In this document: in pieces, positions 12,640-25,200 of the stretch | Position numbering within the stretch: position 1 is the first letter of the stretch | Layout: each line of letters starts with the position of its first letter | Assembly (NCBI RefSeq): GCF_904849725.1 | Contig: NC_058519.1 | Span: 106,008,881 to 106,072,880, forward strand | DNA: 64,000 nucleotides | Direction: 5' to 3' | DNA from: Hordeum vulgare subsp. vulgare | Lineage: Eukaryota; Streptophyta; Magnoliopsida; Poales; Poaceae | Position numbers and translations under genes: made by a program | Notes under the pieces: model-generated | The model's input: the letters and a program-made list of their open reading frames with translations, nothing else | Databases searched by the model: none | Told to the model about the DNA's origin: nothing

Positions 12640-13358
12640 TCAGAAAAGCATGGTGATGGGTCCTTCGGTGGAGCTTTCTTCATAGTCCTCGTCATTGCTG
12701 ATCAAGGGGGCTACGTCACCTTCGGGATGAAGGTTCTCGCCCATGTCCAGTTCCTCCTCCAAGTATGCAAATCGAGTCTTCAGCTTCTCGATCCTCTCCA
12801 GAAAGTCCTTCACCTCCAGTTCGTGCTCATAGTGGGCTTCCCGGGCTGCTTCTTCGAGTTCGAGTTCGCGGAGCGACAGTTGCTTGATCTTCCTGGCGTC
12901 CTTGATCATGCGACGCTCCAGAGTCCCGCTGTGCTTCTCCAAGGTCTGGGCATAGGACAGGAGAGCGTCCTTGGTCTTGCTTGATATGATTTCTCCATCT
13001 TCTCTTCTCCAAGATACCGTGAATAGGTCCGGTGAAATAGGGCAGCCTCTGTACACTTCATTGATACGTCCGAGTGCACAATGGACCGCCATGTCCCTTC
13101 CGAGAATCCAGTGCGCGGCTCAGTGGGTGCGATGAACTTGAAGTCCACAGGCTCAGTGCGCGGCTCGAATGTCCTTCCGGGAACGTTCACCTCGATCCTG
13201 TAGCATGAATCCTCCGGGTAAGACGAAGTCGGCTTCCCTGTGATAGTTGGCAGAGCAATCCTCAAGTATTTGGTGATCTGTATCAGCTCCTTTCCGAAAG
13301 GCATAGTGGCGTTGGGCTGGCAAAACTCCGTGAACTTAACGGGGATGAAGGTGGCCAT
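12640..13358 (-). pseudogene. Accessory ORF between 5' LTR and gag, with coiled coil (frameshifted)
   Basis: ATG at 13358 opens MATFIPVKFTEFCQPNATMP and the frame continues with a segment ending PTEPRTGFSEG. A one-base shift near 13095-13105 moves the likely continuation to the next frame (MAVHCALGRINEVYRG), which runs to a stop at 12640. The ancestral protein would have been about 240 residues. The second half, from about KDALLSYAQTLEKHSG on, is rich in E, K and L in heptad-like spacing and looks like a coiled coil, followed by an acidic tail. It lies about 210 bp upstream of gag on the same strand. I do not recognise the family. A related protein appears at 35954-36365 in another element. 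Confidence 0.65.
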
Positions 13359-13490
13359 CTAAAACAATGGAAAATCAGAGAGAAGTCAGAAATGATCAGA
13401 AGAGGAAATAGAGGATTTATAGACATAAGAAAATAGTTTTCTTCCTAAGGCTTTTCCATTCCTAGAGGTTACGTCCTACGGTCAGCGTGT

Positions 13491-13503
13491 GCTCTGAATA
13501 CCA
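13491..13503 (-). other. Primer-binding site of the Tekay element (tRNA-Met type)
   Basis: On the minus strand TGGTATTCAGAGC lies 4 bases after the 5' LTR end. It differs by one inserted T from the usual TGGTATCAGAGC of initiator tRNA-Met priming. Confidence 0.7.
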
Positions 13504-13507
13504 TTTC

Positions 13508-16500
13508 TGTAGCGACCCGACTCAAGACGAGTCAAGCCTCTGGTGTTTCCGTACCATCCCAAGATCATGGTGGTACACACTGAGTACATTAATGTATATA
13601 TTCAAGAGTTCAATCACACAGCTTTATTAATCGAAAATCTCATAACGAGTACTTTATTACAATAAAGGATTACAATAAAGTGGCTGAAGGCCATCTCATG
13701 AGATATCTAACGAAGACTAGCGGAAGCATCAGGTAGACGAGTCCATCCGACTCCAGGGCATGTCGCTGAGCGTAGATCGTAGCCTCACTCCTCGTCGGAA
13801 AAGTACTCTGCAACATGATACGTTGTAGCCGTGTAGGTCAGCATATGGAATATGCCGGCAAGTCATCAAGAGAGGGTAAAAATAATAATCAACTATCTCT
13901 ACATGCATATTTGGCAGGTGGGGCTATAAGTTTTGCATAAATCCAATTTTATCCTACAACAAGAGGGGCTGAAAACAAAATATTACTACATTTGTTTGTT
14001 GTTAACGAGATGGTTCCGCCAACTAATTCTCGTACCCGAGTTGTTGTTAACACCCACATCATTATTAAGTTGTGTCGAGAGTTCAGGGGAATTTCAATGC
14101 CTTCGGCTCAAGTTGTCCATGACCGTGGACATGGCTAATCGATTAGGTTGGGCACTCTACAGAGTTTTGCACACGTTCCCCACAAGATTTGATCGCCTCC
14201 GTATATGTCCTCGCACTTTAGGGTGTTTGAAGACCGGATGATCAAAACATGGTCCTTCAACGGGTCCCTCTGAATCCCTGTCGGTGCCCATCCATTCCTA
14301 CCGTTCTTCTACATCTGCTAGCACCGCCTGTCCAGAGTCGTCGCGTTGTCCAACCAAGCCAGAGCCCATAATGACTTGTGGTTGTGCAGGTCAGCCTTGG
14401 GTCTTGAAGCCTCCGTCCGTCTCTTCGAGCCTGGGTGAAGCTTTTCGCAAGATGTCATGGCCGTCTCCAGCATCCCGGGTCATCCACTGGTTTCTCCAGG
14501 GAGCCGATCAACCGTCCTTCACCCAGAGTTGCATTGCATCCGAGGTCTTGAAAATCTTGTCTTAATCGGTCTTGATTATTTAATCAACCTCGCATCACTC
14601 GTGTTATGCACTCAACCGAAATCCCGTCTACTCAAGCATAGCAATATGAAATTTGTCGTCCCGGGGCCAAGTATCGGGGTTGTTGTGTGCCTACCACATG
14701 ATACTACAACCTATACTAAAATTTCCAAGTACCTAAGCAGCATGCAATTGGGCAAAGAAAGGTGAAACTACCATGCATCGAAAAACATAGGAAATAGCAT
14801 GATCAAAATGACTTGCCTTGATGATAGTTGTCTTGATCGAGCGCTTCTAATTAACAAGCTTCGCACTCTGGGTGATCTACCGATACAAACAAATACACAC
14901 CATAAGCACTACAATCAAACAACAAGTAAAAATAACATCACAAGTAAAGAGTTGCTATGGCCTAAGTGAAAGAATTCACTACACGTCACTAAGGCAGAAA
15001 CTTGTTTCTGTTAAGAACCCGAGTAAACATATTTAACAAAATTTGAAACTTATACCACAGTAAGATATAATCACTCGGAAGCAGTAGCAAAAAGAATCAA
15101 ATCAAAATCATTTTTTAAACTCCTGGAATAAGCAAAACAAGGTTTAAACTAAATCTGATCTAATTCAAATTTGAAAATTACAAACATAGAAAAATTATAT
15201 GTTTTTAAAAACTAGAGAAAATTTGTGATCTACTGGAAAAGTAATCAACCCCATTGGATCTCTAGATCAAAAGTTCTGAGCCAAACAAAATTAGAACTTT
15301 CTCTGTTTTGGAATTAAACAGAAAAAAGAATTTGATTCTAACGGGCAGGGGGTACACGTGGCGCTCACTGATTGGATGCGGAGGTGTGTGCTGCGAGAAG
15401 AACTAGCAAACTCCGAAACCTAACAAAAAAACTCTCTTGCTAATAGTTAAGTAAATAAAAACCGGCTCGGTTTTGTTTAGAAGACCGAAAGGGTATCGTG
15501 ATCTAATCTATAGCGTTCATACACGATCCAACGGCTAACAGGGGGTGGGGTGCTCACCGTGGTGTTGCTCTGCTCCGGCGAGGCCGAGGAGAAGAGGTGG
15601 TGGCGGTGCGGCAATTCCGGCGGTCTCCGGCGACGGCTGAGAGGTCGAGGAGGTTGCGGGGCTTCTCCCCCGTCGTTCTGCGGCGGCGGCGAGGCGAGGG
15701 GAGGCTCGGGGCGGCGAGGGGAGTGTGCTGGGGTTCGGCCGAGCTCGAAGCTCCGGCGAGCTCGCGTGGAGGCGACGTGGGGGCTCGGGCAGGGTGGCGG
15801 GGTGGGGAACGGGGTGCGGTGGCGGAGGGGCTTTATATAGGGGGCTAGAGGGCTCGGGGAAGGTAAGGGGAGAGAGATCCGGGAGAGGGGATCGGCTCCG
15901 GCAAGATTTGGAAGGCGCTCGGGCTCGAGAAGGTAAGGGAGGAAGGGGGAAGGAAGGGGGCCGGCTCGGGCTGGGGTCGGTCAGGGGGGTCCCACGCGGC
16001 AGTGAGGGAGAGAGGGGTGACTGGGGATCGGTGGCCGATCCGGAGGGATTTCGGTCCCGGGTGAGGCGGGATTCGGCCCAATCCCTTAAATGCCGCCCGT
16101 GGCGGTTTCCTAATAAAAAACGCTATCTTTCCTATTTTTCAAAAACAGAAAGTCAAAAAATTATAAAAAGGAATAAAATAAAATCCAAATATAGGGGTAT
16201 TATATACCAAAATTATCAGCAGAAAAAATAGAATTTGTTTAACATTTTTCCACGACCAAAATAAAAACTTTTTTAAAAAATGTTTTTCAAAAAATCCCCT
16301 AAATGCTTTATTTATTTTTGGCAGTTATTTTCACGATAAAACTTTGGCTTTCTTGGCTCCAAATATTTCAAAAATGCCTCGCACTTTGGAGGGTCATTTT
16401 CCTCCGCTCTCTCTCTTGCGTGCAAGAGATTATTTCCCGGCATTTCTCGTGTGAAGAAAAATAGAAATGCAAAAACAAAAGTCGAAAGAATTCAAATGCA

Positions 16501-16578
16501 AACTTTATTTAAATCAATATGCATAGATGCTTAGCTACAATGTAAAACATTCCCAATTAGGAAAATTGGGATGTTACA
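13508..16578 (-). repeat. 5' LTR of the Tekay-type element
   Basis: This 3071-bp partner of 4920-8002 is aligned end to end with scattered substitutions and small length differences. The differences fall mainly in the CT microsatellite and in the GAGGCGAGGG-rich block near 15690-15720. It would drive the gag-pol frame at 12427-8072. Confidence 0.92.
15830..15842 (-). promoter_or_regulatory. TATA box in the Tekay 5' LTR
   Basis: The minus strand reads CCCTATATAAAGC. As this is the upstream LTR, it is the likely promoter of the accessory ORF and gag-pol. Confidence 0.65.
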
Positions 16579-16750
16579 AACCTACCCACCTTAAGATGAA
16601 TCTCGCCCTCGAGATTCGGGTTGGCTAGAAAATAGGTGCGGGTGGTCTCAACGAAGATCCTCTTCTCGTTCCCAGGTGGCTTCTTCCTCGGTGTGGTGGC
16701 TCCACAACACCTTGCAGAACTTGATGATCTTGCTGCGGGTAACTCTGTTG
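16579..16750 (-). repeat. Second copy of the Tekay pol 3' end, outside the LTR
   Basis: This copies 8003-8174: polypurine tract, short 3' untranslated stretch and the last about 35 codons of the chromodomain, including the same TGA stop. It ends abruptly at GTTG, where Athila-like sequence begins. Confidence 0.85.
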
Positions 16751-19710
16751 AATTTAAATATGGGATAGCTATATTGTTGAATTTAAATATGATCCCACAT
16801 GTAATTTCTATGAGAGAGGAAAATATTTTGGTAGAGACTTTCATGTTACCAAATTACCCGTCGTTATGTTGAGATTGTTATTGTCTCTTTCTTCTTCCTT
16901 GCATATGGCAACTATTGGTTGTATTGACAATTTATTTTCCTATAAAATGCCTATGCATAGGAAGTATGTTAGACTTAGATGTGGTTTTCACTTGCTTTAG
17001 GATGCTCTCGTTGTGCTTCAATTCTTGTCTTTTGTGAGAACATCATTGAATGCCTAGCTAAGGGCGTTAAACAAAAGCGCTTGTTGGGAGGCAACCCAAC
17101 GAATCTATCATTTTTCTTTCTATTTTGTGTTTTCTATACTTTCATAATTCTGTTATGATTGTGTTTTTTGTGTTTCTTTTTGCGTCTGTGCCAAGCAAAA
17201 CCGTTATGATTAGTCTTGAGGATGATCGTTTGGTCATGCTGGAAAAGAGAGAAACTTTCTGCTCACGAAAAGAATTTTCATTTTTGTTCTGTAAGATATT
17301 TTGAGTTGATTATTTTTGCTGCTGATTTCTACGCAAATTCTTCAGACTGTCGTAATTTGTCAGAATTTTTGAAGTACCACACGTATATGAAACATACATA
17401 TTACTACAGACTAGTCTGCTATTAACAGATTCTGTTTTTTGCTGTGTTGGTTGCTTATTTTGATGAAACTATGGATAGTATCGGGGGGTATTAGAAGATT
17501 GAAAGTACAGTAACCCAACATGAGTACAAGTTGAATTTAAGTTTGCTACAGCACCTAAGGAAGTGGTGGTTTGCTTTCTTGTAATAATGTTATCACGAGT
17601 TTCTGTTTAAGTTTCGTGTTGTGAAGTTTTCAAGTTTTGGGTGAAGTTCTTATGGACAAAGAGATAAAGAGTGGCAAGAGCTGAAGCTTGGGGATACCCA
17701 AGGCACCCCAAGAGATTCAAGGATGTCGTAAAAGCCTAAGCTTGGGGATGCCCCGGGAAGGCATCCCCTCTCTCGTCTTCAATCCATCGGTAACGTTACT
17801 TGGGGCTATATTTTTAGTCACCACATGTTATGTGTTTTTGCTTGAAGCGTCTTGTATCGTAGGATTCTTTTATTTTTCTTGTGTCACAATCATCCTTTCT
17901 GCACACCTAGAGAGAGAGACATGCACACACTGTGATTTTGTCAAGCTTCACTTATATATTTTGGTAGACAATTCAGGTCACATGTGCTTCACTTATATCT
18001 TTTGAGCTAGATACTTTTGCTCTATGTGCTTCACTTATATCTTTTAGAGCACAGCGGTGTGTAGCTTGGTAGTTGATCTATGCTTTGAAAGTAGTCTCAA
18101 AAGGGGTAGTTATCCAAAGGGATACGAAAACTTCCACCTTCATGTGCATTGAATAGTTAGAGAAGTTTGATTCATCTCAATTAGTTTTTAGTTGTGGTTA
18201 TGGTAATATTGAAGTCGTGCTAGTAAGGTGTTGTGGATCTAGAAATACTTGTGTTGAAGTTAGTGATTCACGTAGCATGCACGTATGGTGAACCGCTATG
18301 TGATGAAGTCTGAGCAAGATTAGTATATTGATTGTCATCCTTTGCGTGGCGGTCGGGATCGCGCAATGGTTTATACCTACCAACCCTTCCCCTAGGAGTA
18401 TGCGTTGAATGCTTTGTTTCGATTACTAATAGAACTTTTGCAACAAGTATTTGATTTCTTCATGACTAATGTTGAGTCCATGGTTTAGATGCACTTTCAC
18501 CTTCCACCATCACTATCTTCTTATTGTCGTGCAACTTTCGCCGGTGCGCAAAACCCACCATTAGCCTCCCTCAAAACAGCCACCGTACCTACCTATTATG
18601 GCTTTTGCAAAGTCATTCCGAGATATATTGCCATGCAACTACCACCATGATATGTTCCACCGCGTCTACATTGCCATTGCATGATCTTAAGATAGCTAGC
18701 ATGATGTTTCCATTCATGTCTATGCCACGCTAGATCATTGCCACGGTACACTACCGAAGGCATTCCAAATAGAGTCATAGTTGCTCTAAGTTTTGAGTTG
18801 AAAGTGTGATGATCATCATTATTGGAGCATTGTCCCATGTGAGGAAATAAAAGAGGCCAAAGAAGCCCAAAAAAAAAGAGGCCAGAGAGCCCACCAAAAT
18901 AAAAATTAAAAAAATGAGAGCAAAAGAGAGAAGGGACAATGCTACCACTTTTTCCACACTTGTGCATTTTGAGCATCGTGATCTTCATGATTGAGAGTCT
19001 CTCGTTTTGTCATCACCATATAGCTAGTGGGAAATTTTTATTATATAACTTGGCTTGTATATTCCAATGATAGGCTTCCTCGAAATTGCCTTAGGTCTTC
19101 GTGAGCAAGCAAGTTGGATGCACACCCACTAGTTTTCTTAAAGAGCTTTCACATACTTGTAGCTCTAGTGCATCATTTGTATGGCAATCCCTACTCATTC
19201 ACATTGATATCTATTGATGAGCATCTCCATAGCTCATTGATATGCCTAGTTAATGTGACTATCTTCTCCTTTTTGTCTTGCAACCTCCACCACATTCCAC
19301 ACCATCTATAGTGCTATAACCATGGCTCACGCTCATGTATTGCGTGAGAGTTGAAAAGGTTTGAGAAAGTAAAGGTGTGAAACAATTACTTGGCCAATAC
19401 CGGGGTTGTGCATGATTTAAATTCGTTGTGCAATGCTGATAGAGCATAGCCAGACTATATGCTTTTGTAGGGATAACTTTCTTTTGGCCTTGTTATTTTG
19501 AAAGTTCATGATTACTTTGCTAGTTTGCTTGAATTATTATTGTTTCCACGTCAATAGCAAACTATTGTTTTGAATCTAATGGATCTGAACATTCACGTCA
19601 CATAAGAGGAATTGCAAAGGACAACTATGCTAGGTAGCATGAAAGCATCAAAAAATCATTCTTATCACTTCCCTACTCGAGGACGAGCAGCAGTTAAGCT
19701 TGGGGATGCT
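16751..19710 (+). other. 3' internal region of the Athila-like element, mostly non-coding
   Basis: This is an AT-rich stretch between the Tekay block and the 3' LTR. A 74-codon frame without an ATG (16776-17000, with FKYDPTCNFYERGKY near its start) may be the tail of the element's last ORF; I cannot assign it. Further on are the phrase GGGAGGCAACCC (17088-17099) and AAGCTTGGGGATGC repeated near 17730 and before the LTR, where it forms the polypurine tract (about 19696-19709). No other gene is supported. Confidence 0.6.
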
Positions 19711-21334
19711 TGATACGTCTCAAACGTATCTATAATTTTTGATGGTTTCACGTTGTTATCTTGCCTTCTTTGTATGCTTTATGTACCTTTTTATATCTTT
19801 TTTGGGACTAACTTATTGATTCCGTGCCAAGTGCGAGTTCCTGTTTTTTCCGTGTTTTTGACTCTTTTCAGATCTGATTTTGGAACGGAGTCCAAACGGA
19901 AGAAAAACCCCGAAATGATTTTTTTCCCGAACGAAAGAAGTCCAGGGGGCTTTTGGGCCAAGCCAGGTGGGCTCCAGGGAGCCCACAAGCCCCTACTCCG
20001 CCACCAGGGGGGAGGCGGCGGTGGGCTGGCTTGTGGCCTCCCTGGCCGCCCCCTGGCCTAGGTCTTGCGCCTATATATTCCCAACTATTCCACAAAAAAT
20101 CAGGGGAGCCTCGAAAATACTTTTCCACCGCCGCAAGCTTCCGTTTCCGCGAGATCTCCTCTGGAGACCCTTCCCGACACCCTACCGGAGGGGACTTTGG
20201 AGGTGGAGGGCTTCTTCATCATCATCATTGCCCCTCCAATGACTCATGAGTAGTTCACTTCAGACCTACGGGTCCGTAGTTAGTAGCTAGATGGCTTCTT
20301 CTCTCTCTTGGATCTTCAATACAAAGTTCTCCATGATCTTCATGGAGATCTATCCGATGTAATCTTCTTTGGCGGTGTGTTTGTCGAGATCCGATGAATT
20401 GTGGAATTGTGATCATATTATCTATGATATATATATGTGAGTCTTTGTTGATTTATTTTATGCATGATTTGATATCCTTGTAAGTCTCTCCGAGTCTTGG
20501 GTTTTTTTGGCCAACTAGATCTATGATTCTTGCAATGGGAGAAGTGCTTGGTTTTGGGTTCTGCCATGTGGTGACCTTTCCTAGTGACAGTAGGGGCAGC
20601 AAGGCACACATCAAGCAGTTTCCATCAAGTGTAAAAAGATGGGTTTTTTTATCATTGGTTTGATATTATCCCTCTACATCATGTCATCTTGCTTAAGGTG
20701 TTACTCTGTTCTTATGGACTTAATACACTAGATGCATGCTGGATAGCGGTCGACGTGTGGAGTAATAGTAGTAGATGCAGAAAGTATCGGTCTACTTGTT
20801 TCGGACATGATGCCTATAGAAATAATCATTGCATAGATATCGTCAGGACTCTGCACAGTTCTATCAATTGCTCGACAGTAATGTGTTCACCCACCGTCTA
20901 CTTTCTTTTATGAGAGAAGCCACTAGTAAACACTACGGCCCCCGGGTCTATTCACATCCATCGTTTACATCTCCGCTTTTACATTGCTTTGTTACTTTGT
21001 TGCTTTCAGTTCTCACTTGTCAAACAATCTATAAGGGATTGACAACCCCTTCATAGCGTTGGGTGCAAGTTTTTGTGTTTGTGCACGATCTTGCGATACT
21101 CTTCCGCCGGATTGATACCTTGGTTCTCAAACTGAAGAAAATACTTACCGTCGCTGTGCTACATCACCCTTTCCGCTTCGAGGGAACACCAACGCAAGGC
21201 TACAAGGCCACGGGGGAAATCCTTTGCATACTTGCCTAGGAAGTCTCTTAAGGCGTAGGCGTAGCTGAAGAATTCCTGGTGCCGTCGACACAACTATTTC
21301 TGGCGCCGTAGCAAGGGATACACAGCAGCCATCA
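19711..21334 (+). repeat. 3' LTR of the Athila-like element
   Basis: This 1624-bp repeat starts TGATACGTCTC and ends AGCCATCA. It pairs with 2702-4319 and is followed by the AAGAT target duplication (21335-21339). Its TATA box is at 20070-20079. Confidence 0.92.
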
Positions 21335-21922
21335 AAGATCATGTGACTAACTCCTTAGTCACATTGCTTGCAAGCTTCTTGTGATGTTGTATTACCGAGA
21401 GGGCCCAGAGATATCTCTTTGTCAAAGGGAGTGACAAATCCTAGTCTCAGTCCATGCCAACCCAACAGACACCCTCGAAGATACCTGTAGAGTACCTCTA
21501 TGGTCACCCAGTTACAAAGTGATGTTTTATACACACAAGGCATTTGTCTAGTGTCAAGGAGTTTCATGATCTCATGGTCTTAGGAACAAACACTTGACAT
21601 TAAGAAATCAATAGCAATAAACTTAGTGATATGATCAGATGATATTCTTACGATTTGGGTCTTGTCCATCACATCATTCTCCTAATGATGTGATCTTGTT
21701 ATCAAATGACAACTCATGTCTATGGTTAGGAAACCATAACCATCTTTGATCAACGAGCTCGTGTAGTAGAGGCTCACTAGGGACACGGTGTTGTCTATGT
21801 ATCCACACATGTATCTGAGTTTTCAATCAATACAATTCTAGCATGGATAATAGATGTTTATGATGAACAAGGGAATATGATAATAACCAATTTATTATTG
21901 TCTGTAGGGCATATTTCTAACA
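21335..21922 (-). repeat. 3' LTR (proximal part) of the Angela/BARE-like element
   Basis: The minus strand starts TGTTAGAAATATGCCC at 21922 and aligns with 30904-30545 and 28128-27903 of the 5' LTR. The remainder is displaced to 2640-2701 by the Athila-like insertion. Confidence 0.85.
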
Positions 21923-21934
21923 GTCTCCCACTTG
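21923..21934 (-). other. Polypurine tract of the Angela/BARE-like element
   Basis: AAGTGGGAGACT on the minus strand lies immediately before the 3' LTR. Confidence 0.7.
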
Positions 21935-22226
21935 CACTAGAGTCAATAATCTAGTTCACATCGCCTTGTGATTCACACCCAATGAGTTATCGGGTTTGAT
22001 CATGTTTTGCTTGTGAGAGAGGTTTTAGTCAACGGGTCTGGAACATTTAGATCCATGTGTACTTTGAAAATATATATTTCATATTGTAGATTCTGCTACC
22101 ACGCTCCACTTGGAGCCATTCCAAAAGACCGCTCCAGTATACGTATCTGGTTTGACTCAGATTCATCTAGATCATTGTCAAAGCTTGCATCGACGTAACC
22201 GTTTACGACAAACTATTTGTCACCTC

Positions 22227-25200
22227 CTAACCAAGAATTATTTCCATAGTCCTCTTTAGGTACCTAAGGATAATTTTTATTGATATCGAGTGATCCACTG
22301 CTAGATCATTCTTGTACCCCCTTTCCAAACACGTGGCAAGGCACACATTAGGTGCGGTACATAGCATGGCACACCGTATAGAGCTTATGGCTAAGTCATA
22401 GGAGACGACCTTCATCCTTTCTCTTTCTTCTGTCGTGGTCGAGCTTTGAGTCTTACTCAACTTCTCACCTTAAAACTCAGGCAAGAACTCCTTCTTTGGC
22501 TGATCCATTTTGAACTCCTTCAAAATATTGTCAAGGCATGTGCATTGTGAAAGTCTTATTAAGCGTCTTAGTCTATCTCTATAGATCTTGATGCCCGATA
22601 TGTAAGCAACTTTACCCAGGTCTTCCTTTGAAAAACTCCTTTCAAACAACCCTTTATGCTTTCCAAAAATTCTACATCATTTCCAATCAACAATATGTCA
22701 TCCACATATACTTATCATAAATGCTATAGTGCTCCCACTCACTTTTTTGTAAATACAAGTTTCTTCATAAACTTTGTATAAACCCAAAAGCTTCGATCAC
22801 CTCATCAAAGTGTTTATTCCAACTCTGAGATGCTTGCACCAGTCCATAGAAGGATAAATGGAGTTTGCATGCCTTTTAGCATCCTTAGGATCGATAAAAC
22901 CTTCCAATTGTATCATATACAACATTTCCTCACGAAAACCGTGAAGGAAACTCTGTTTTGACATCCATCTCCCGGATTTCGTAATCGAAAAATGCAGCAA
23001 TTGCTAATATAATCCCAACAGACTTTAGCATCACTACGAGTGAGAAAGTCTCATCATAGTCAACTCCTTGAACTTGTCAGAAACTTCTTTGCAACAAGTA
23101 GAGCTTCATAAATGGTGACATTACCATCAGCGTGTGTCTTCTTATTAAAGATCCATTTGTACATAATGGTCTATTGGTCATCAAGCAAGTCTACCAAATT
23201 TGATACTTGGTTTTCATACATGGATCCTATCTTGGATTTTATGGCTCCTAGACATTTGTTGGATTTCACAAACCACCGTCGCTTTTTCATAGTTTGTAGG
23301 CTCAATGTTGTCTCTCAACATTAATTCCAAGACTATATCACGGTACCACTGGGGCAGTACGTGTCCTTATCGACCTATGAGGTTTGGTGGTAGCTTGATC
23401 CAAAGTGTCATGATCATCACCATTAGCATCCTCTTCAATTGGTGTACGAATTATAGGAACACATTTATGCGTTGCGCTACTTTCCAATTCAAGTGAATGT
23501 TTTATAACTTTATCAAGTTCTACCTTCCTCCCACTCACTTCTTTTGAGAGAACCTCCTTCTCTAGAAAGGATCCATTCTTGGCAACAAAGACTTTGTCTT
23601 CGGATCTGAGATAGAAGGTGTACCCAATTGTTTCCTTATGGCATCTTATGAATATGCACTTTTCCACTTTGGGTTCGAGCTTATCAGACATAAGTGTTGA
23701 ATTCCCAAACTCTATGAAACGTGAGCTTAGGTTTCTTGCCAAACTATAATTCATGCGGTGTCGTCTCAATGGATTTAGATGGTATCCTATTTAATCTGAA
23801 TGTAGTTGTCGCTAATGCATAACTCCAAAATGATAGTGGCAAATCAGTAAGAGACATCATGGATTACACCATATCCAATAGAGTATGATTATGATGCTCT
23901 AACACACCATTACGTTGTGGTGTTCCAGGTGGTGTGAGCTGTGAAACAATTCCATGTTGTCTTAAATGCATACCAAACTCATAACTCAGATATTCTCCAC
24001 CACGATCAAATCGTAGAAACTTTATCTTCTAGTTACGATGATTCTCAACTTCACTCTGAAATTTTCTGAGTTTTTCAAACGTTTCAGACTTGTGTTTCAT
24101 TAAGTAAATATCCCAATATCCACTCAAGTCATTCGTGAACATAAGAAAATAACGATATCCATCGCACGCTTCAACACTCATTGGACCGCATACATCAGCA
24201 TGTATTATTTCCAGTAAGTAATTTGCCCGCTCGATCGTACCGAAAAACGCGGTCTTAGTCATCTTGCCCATGAAGCATGGTTTGCATCTCTCAAGCGACT
24301 CAAAATCGAGTGAGTCCAAAGGTCCATCAACATGGGGTTTGCGCTTGCTCTTGACACCAATATGACCTTAGCGGCAGTGCCACAAGTATGTGGTACTATC
24401 ATTATTAACTTTGCATCTTTTGGCATTGATATTGTGAACATGTGTATCACTGTGATCAAGATTCAGTAAACCATTCACATTGGGTGAATGACCATAGAAA
24501 GTATGATTCATGTAAACAGAACAACCATTATTCTCTGACTTAAATGAATAATCATATAGAAATAAACATGATCTAGTCATATTCATACTTAACGGAGACA
24601 CCAAATAACATCTATTGAGGTTCAACACTAATCCTGAAGGTAGAGGGACCGTGTGATGGTGACACATCAACCTTGGAAACACTTCCAATACACATCGTCA
24701 CCTCGTCCTTAGCTAGTCTCCGTTTATTCCACAACTTTTGTTTCGAGTTACCAATGTTAGCAATTGAACCGGTATCAAATACCCACGCGCTACTATGATT
24801 ACTAGTAAGGTACACACCAATAACATGTATATCGAATATACTTTTGTTGACATTGCCAGCCTTCTTATCTGCCAATTACTTGAGGCATTTCCACTTCGAG
24901 TGACCGTTCCCCTCATAACAGAAGCACTCAGTCTCGGGTTTGGGTTCAACCTTGGGTTTCTTCAACAACTGGCTTGCCATTCTCAGAGTTTCCCTTCTTT
25001 ACCTTGCCCTTCTTGAAACTAGTGGTCTTACTAACCATCAAGACTTGATGCTCCTTCTTGATTTCTACCTTCGCCGTGTAAAACATCATGAATAGCTCAG
25101 GGATGTTATAATTCATCATGAAGCTCTAGTAGCTTGGTGGCAGTGACTTGGAGAATTCTGTCAATCACTATCTTATCTAGAAGATGAACTCCCACTTGAT

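Larger units (their letters stand above)
4627..16750 (-). mobile_element. Tekay-type chromovirus in partial tandem
   Basis: On the minus strand the order is: pol 3' fragment (16750-16579), LTR (16578-13508), complete internal region with accessory ORF and gag-pol (13507-8003), LTR (8002-4920), then a second internal 5' fragment (4919-4627). The outer fragments copy 8003-8174 and 13215-13507. A normal insertion would end exactly at the LTR edges, so this is a truncated array or rearranged product. The chromodomain at the end of pol places it in the chromovirus clade, and the layout suggests Tekay. No target-site duplication joins 4627 and 16750. Confidence 0.88.
2702..21334 (+). mobile_element. 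Athila-like Ty3/gypsy retrotransposon, gag-pol lost, interrupted by a Tekay element
   Basis: Two LTRs in direct orientation (2702-4319 and 19711-21334) start TGATACGTCTCAAACG and end CCATCA. The element is flanked by the exact 5-bp duplication AAGAT at 2697-2701 and 21335-21339, and it sits in the 3' LTR of an Angela/BARE-like element. A primer-binding site of the tRNA-Asp kind, TGGCGCCGTTGCCGGGGA, follows the 5' LTR, as is known for the Athila lineage (Sabrina or Fatima-like families in wheat; the exact family is not settled). Only about 300 bp of internal 5' sequence and about 3 kb of internal 3' sequence remain. The coding centre is absent and a 12.1-kb Tekay-type block lies in its place. 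Confidence 0.9.

Noticed and set aside
4627..16750. Integration of a simple one-LTR circle of the Tekay element
   Set aside because: A one-LTR circle opened at one point gives one LTR and no duplicated internal sequence. Here there are two LTRs plus duplicated pieces at both edges.
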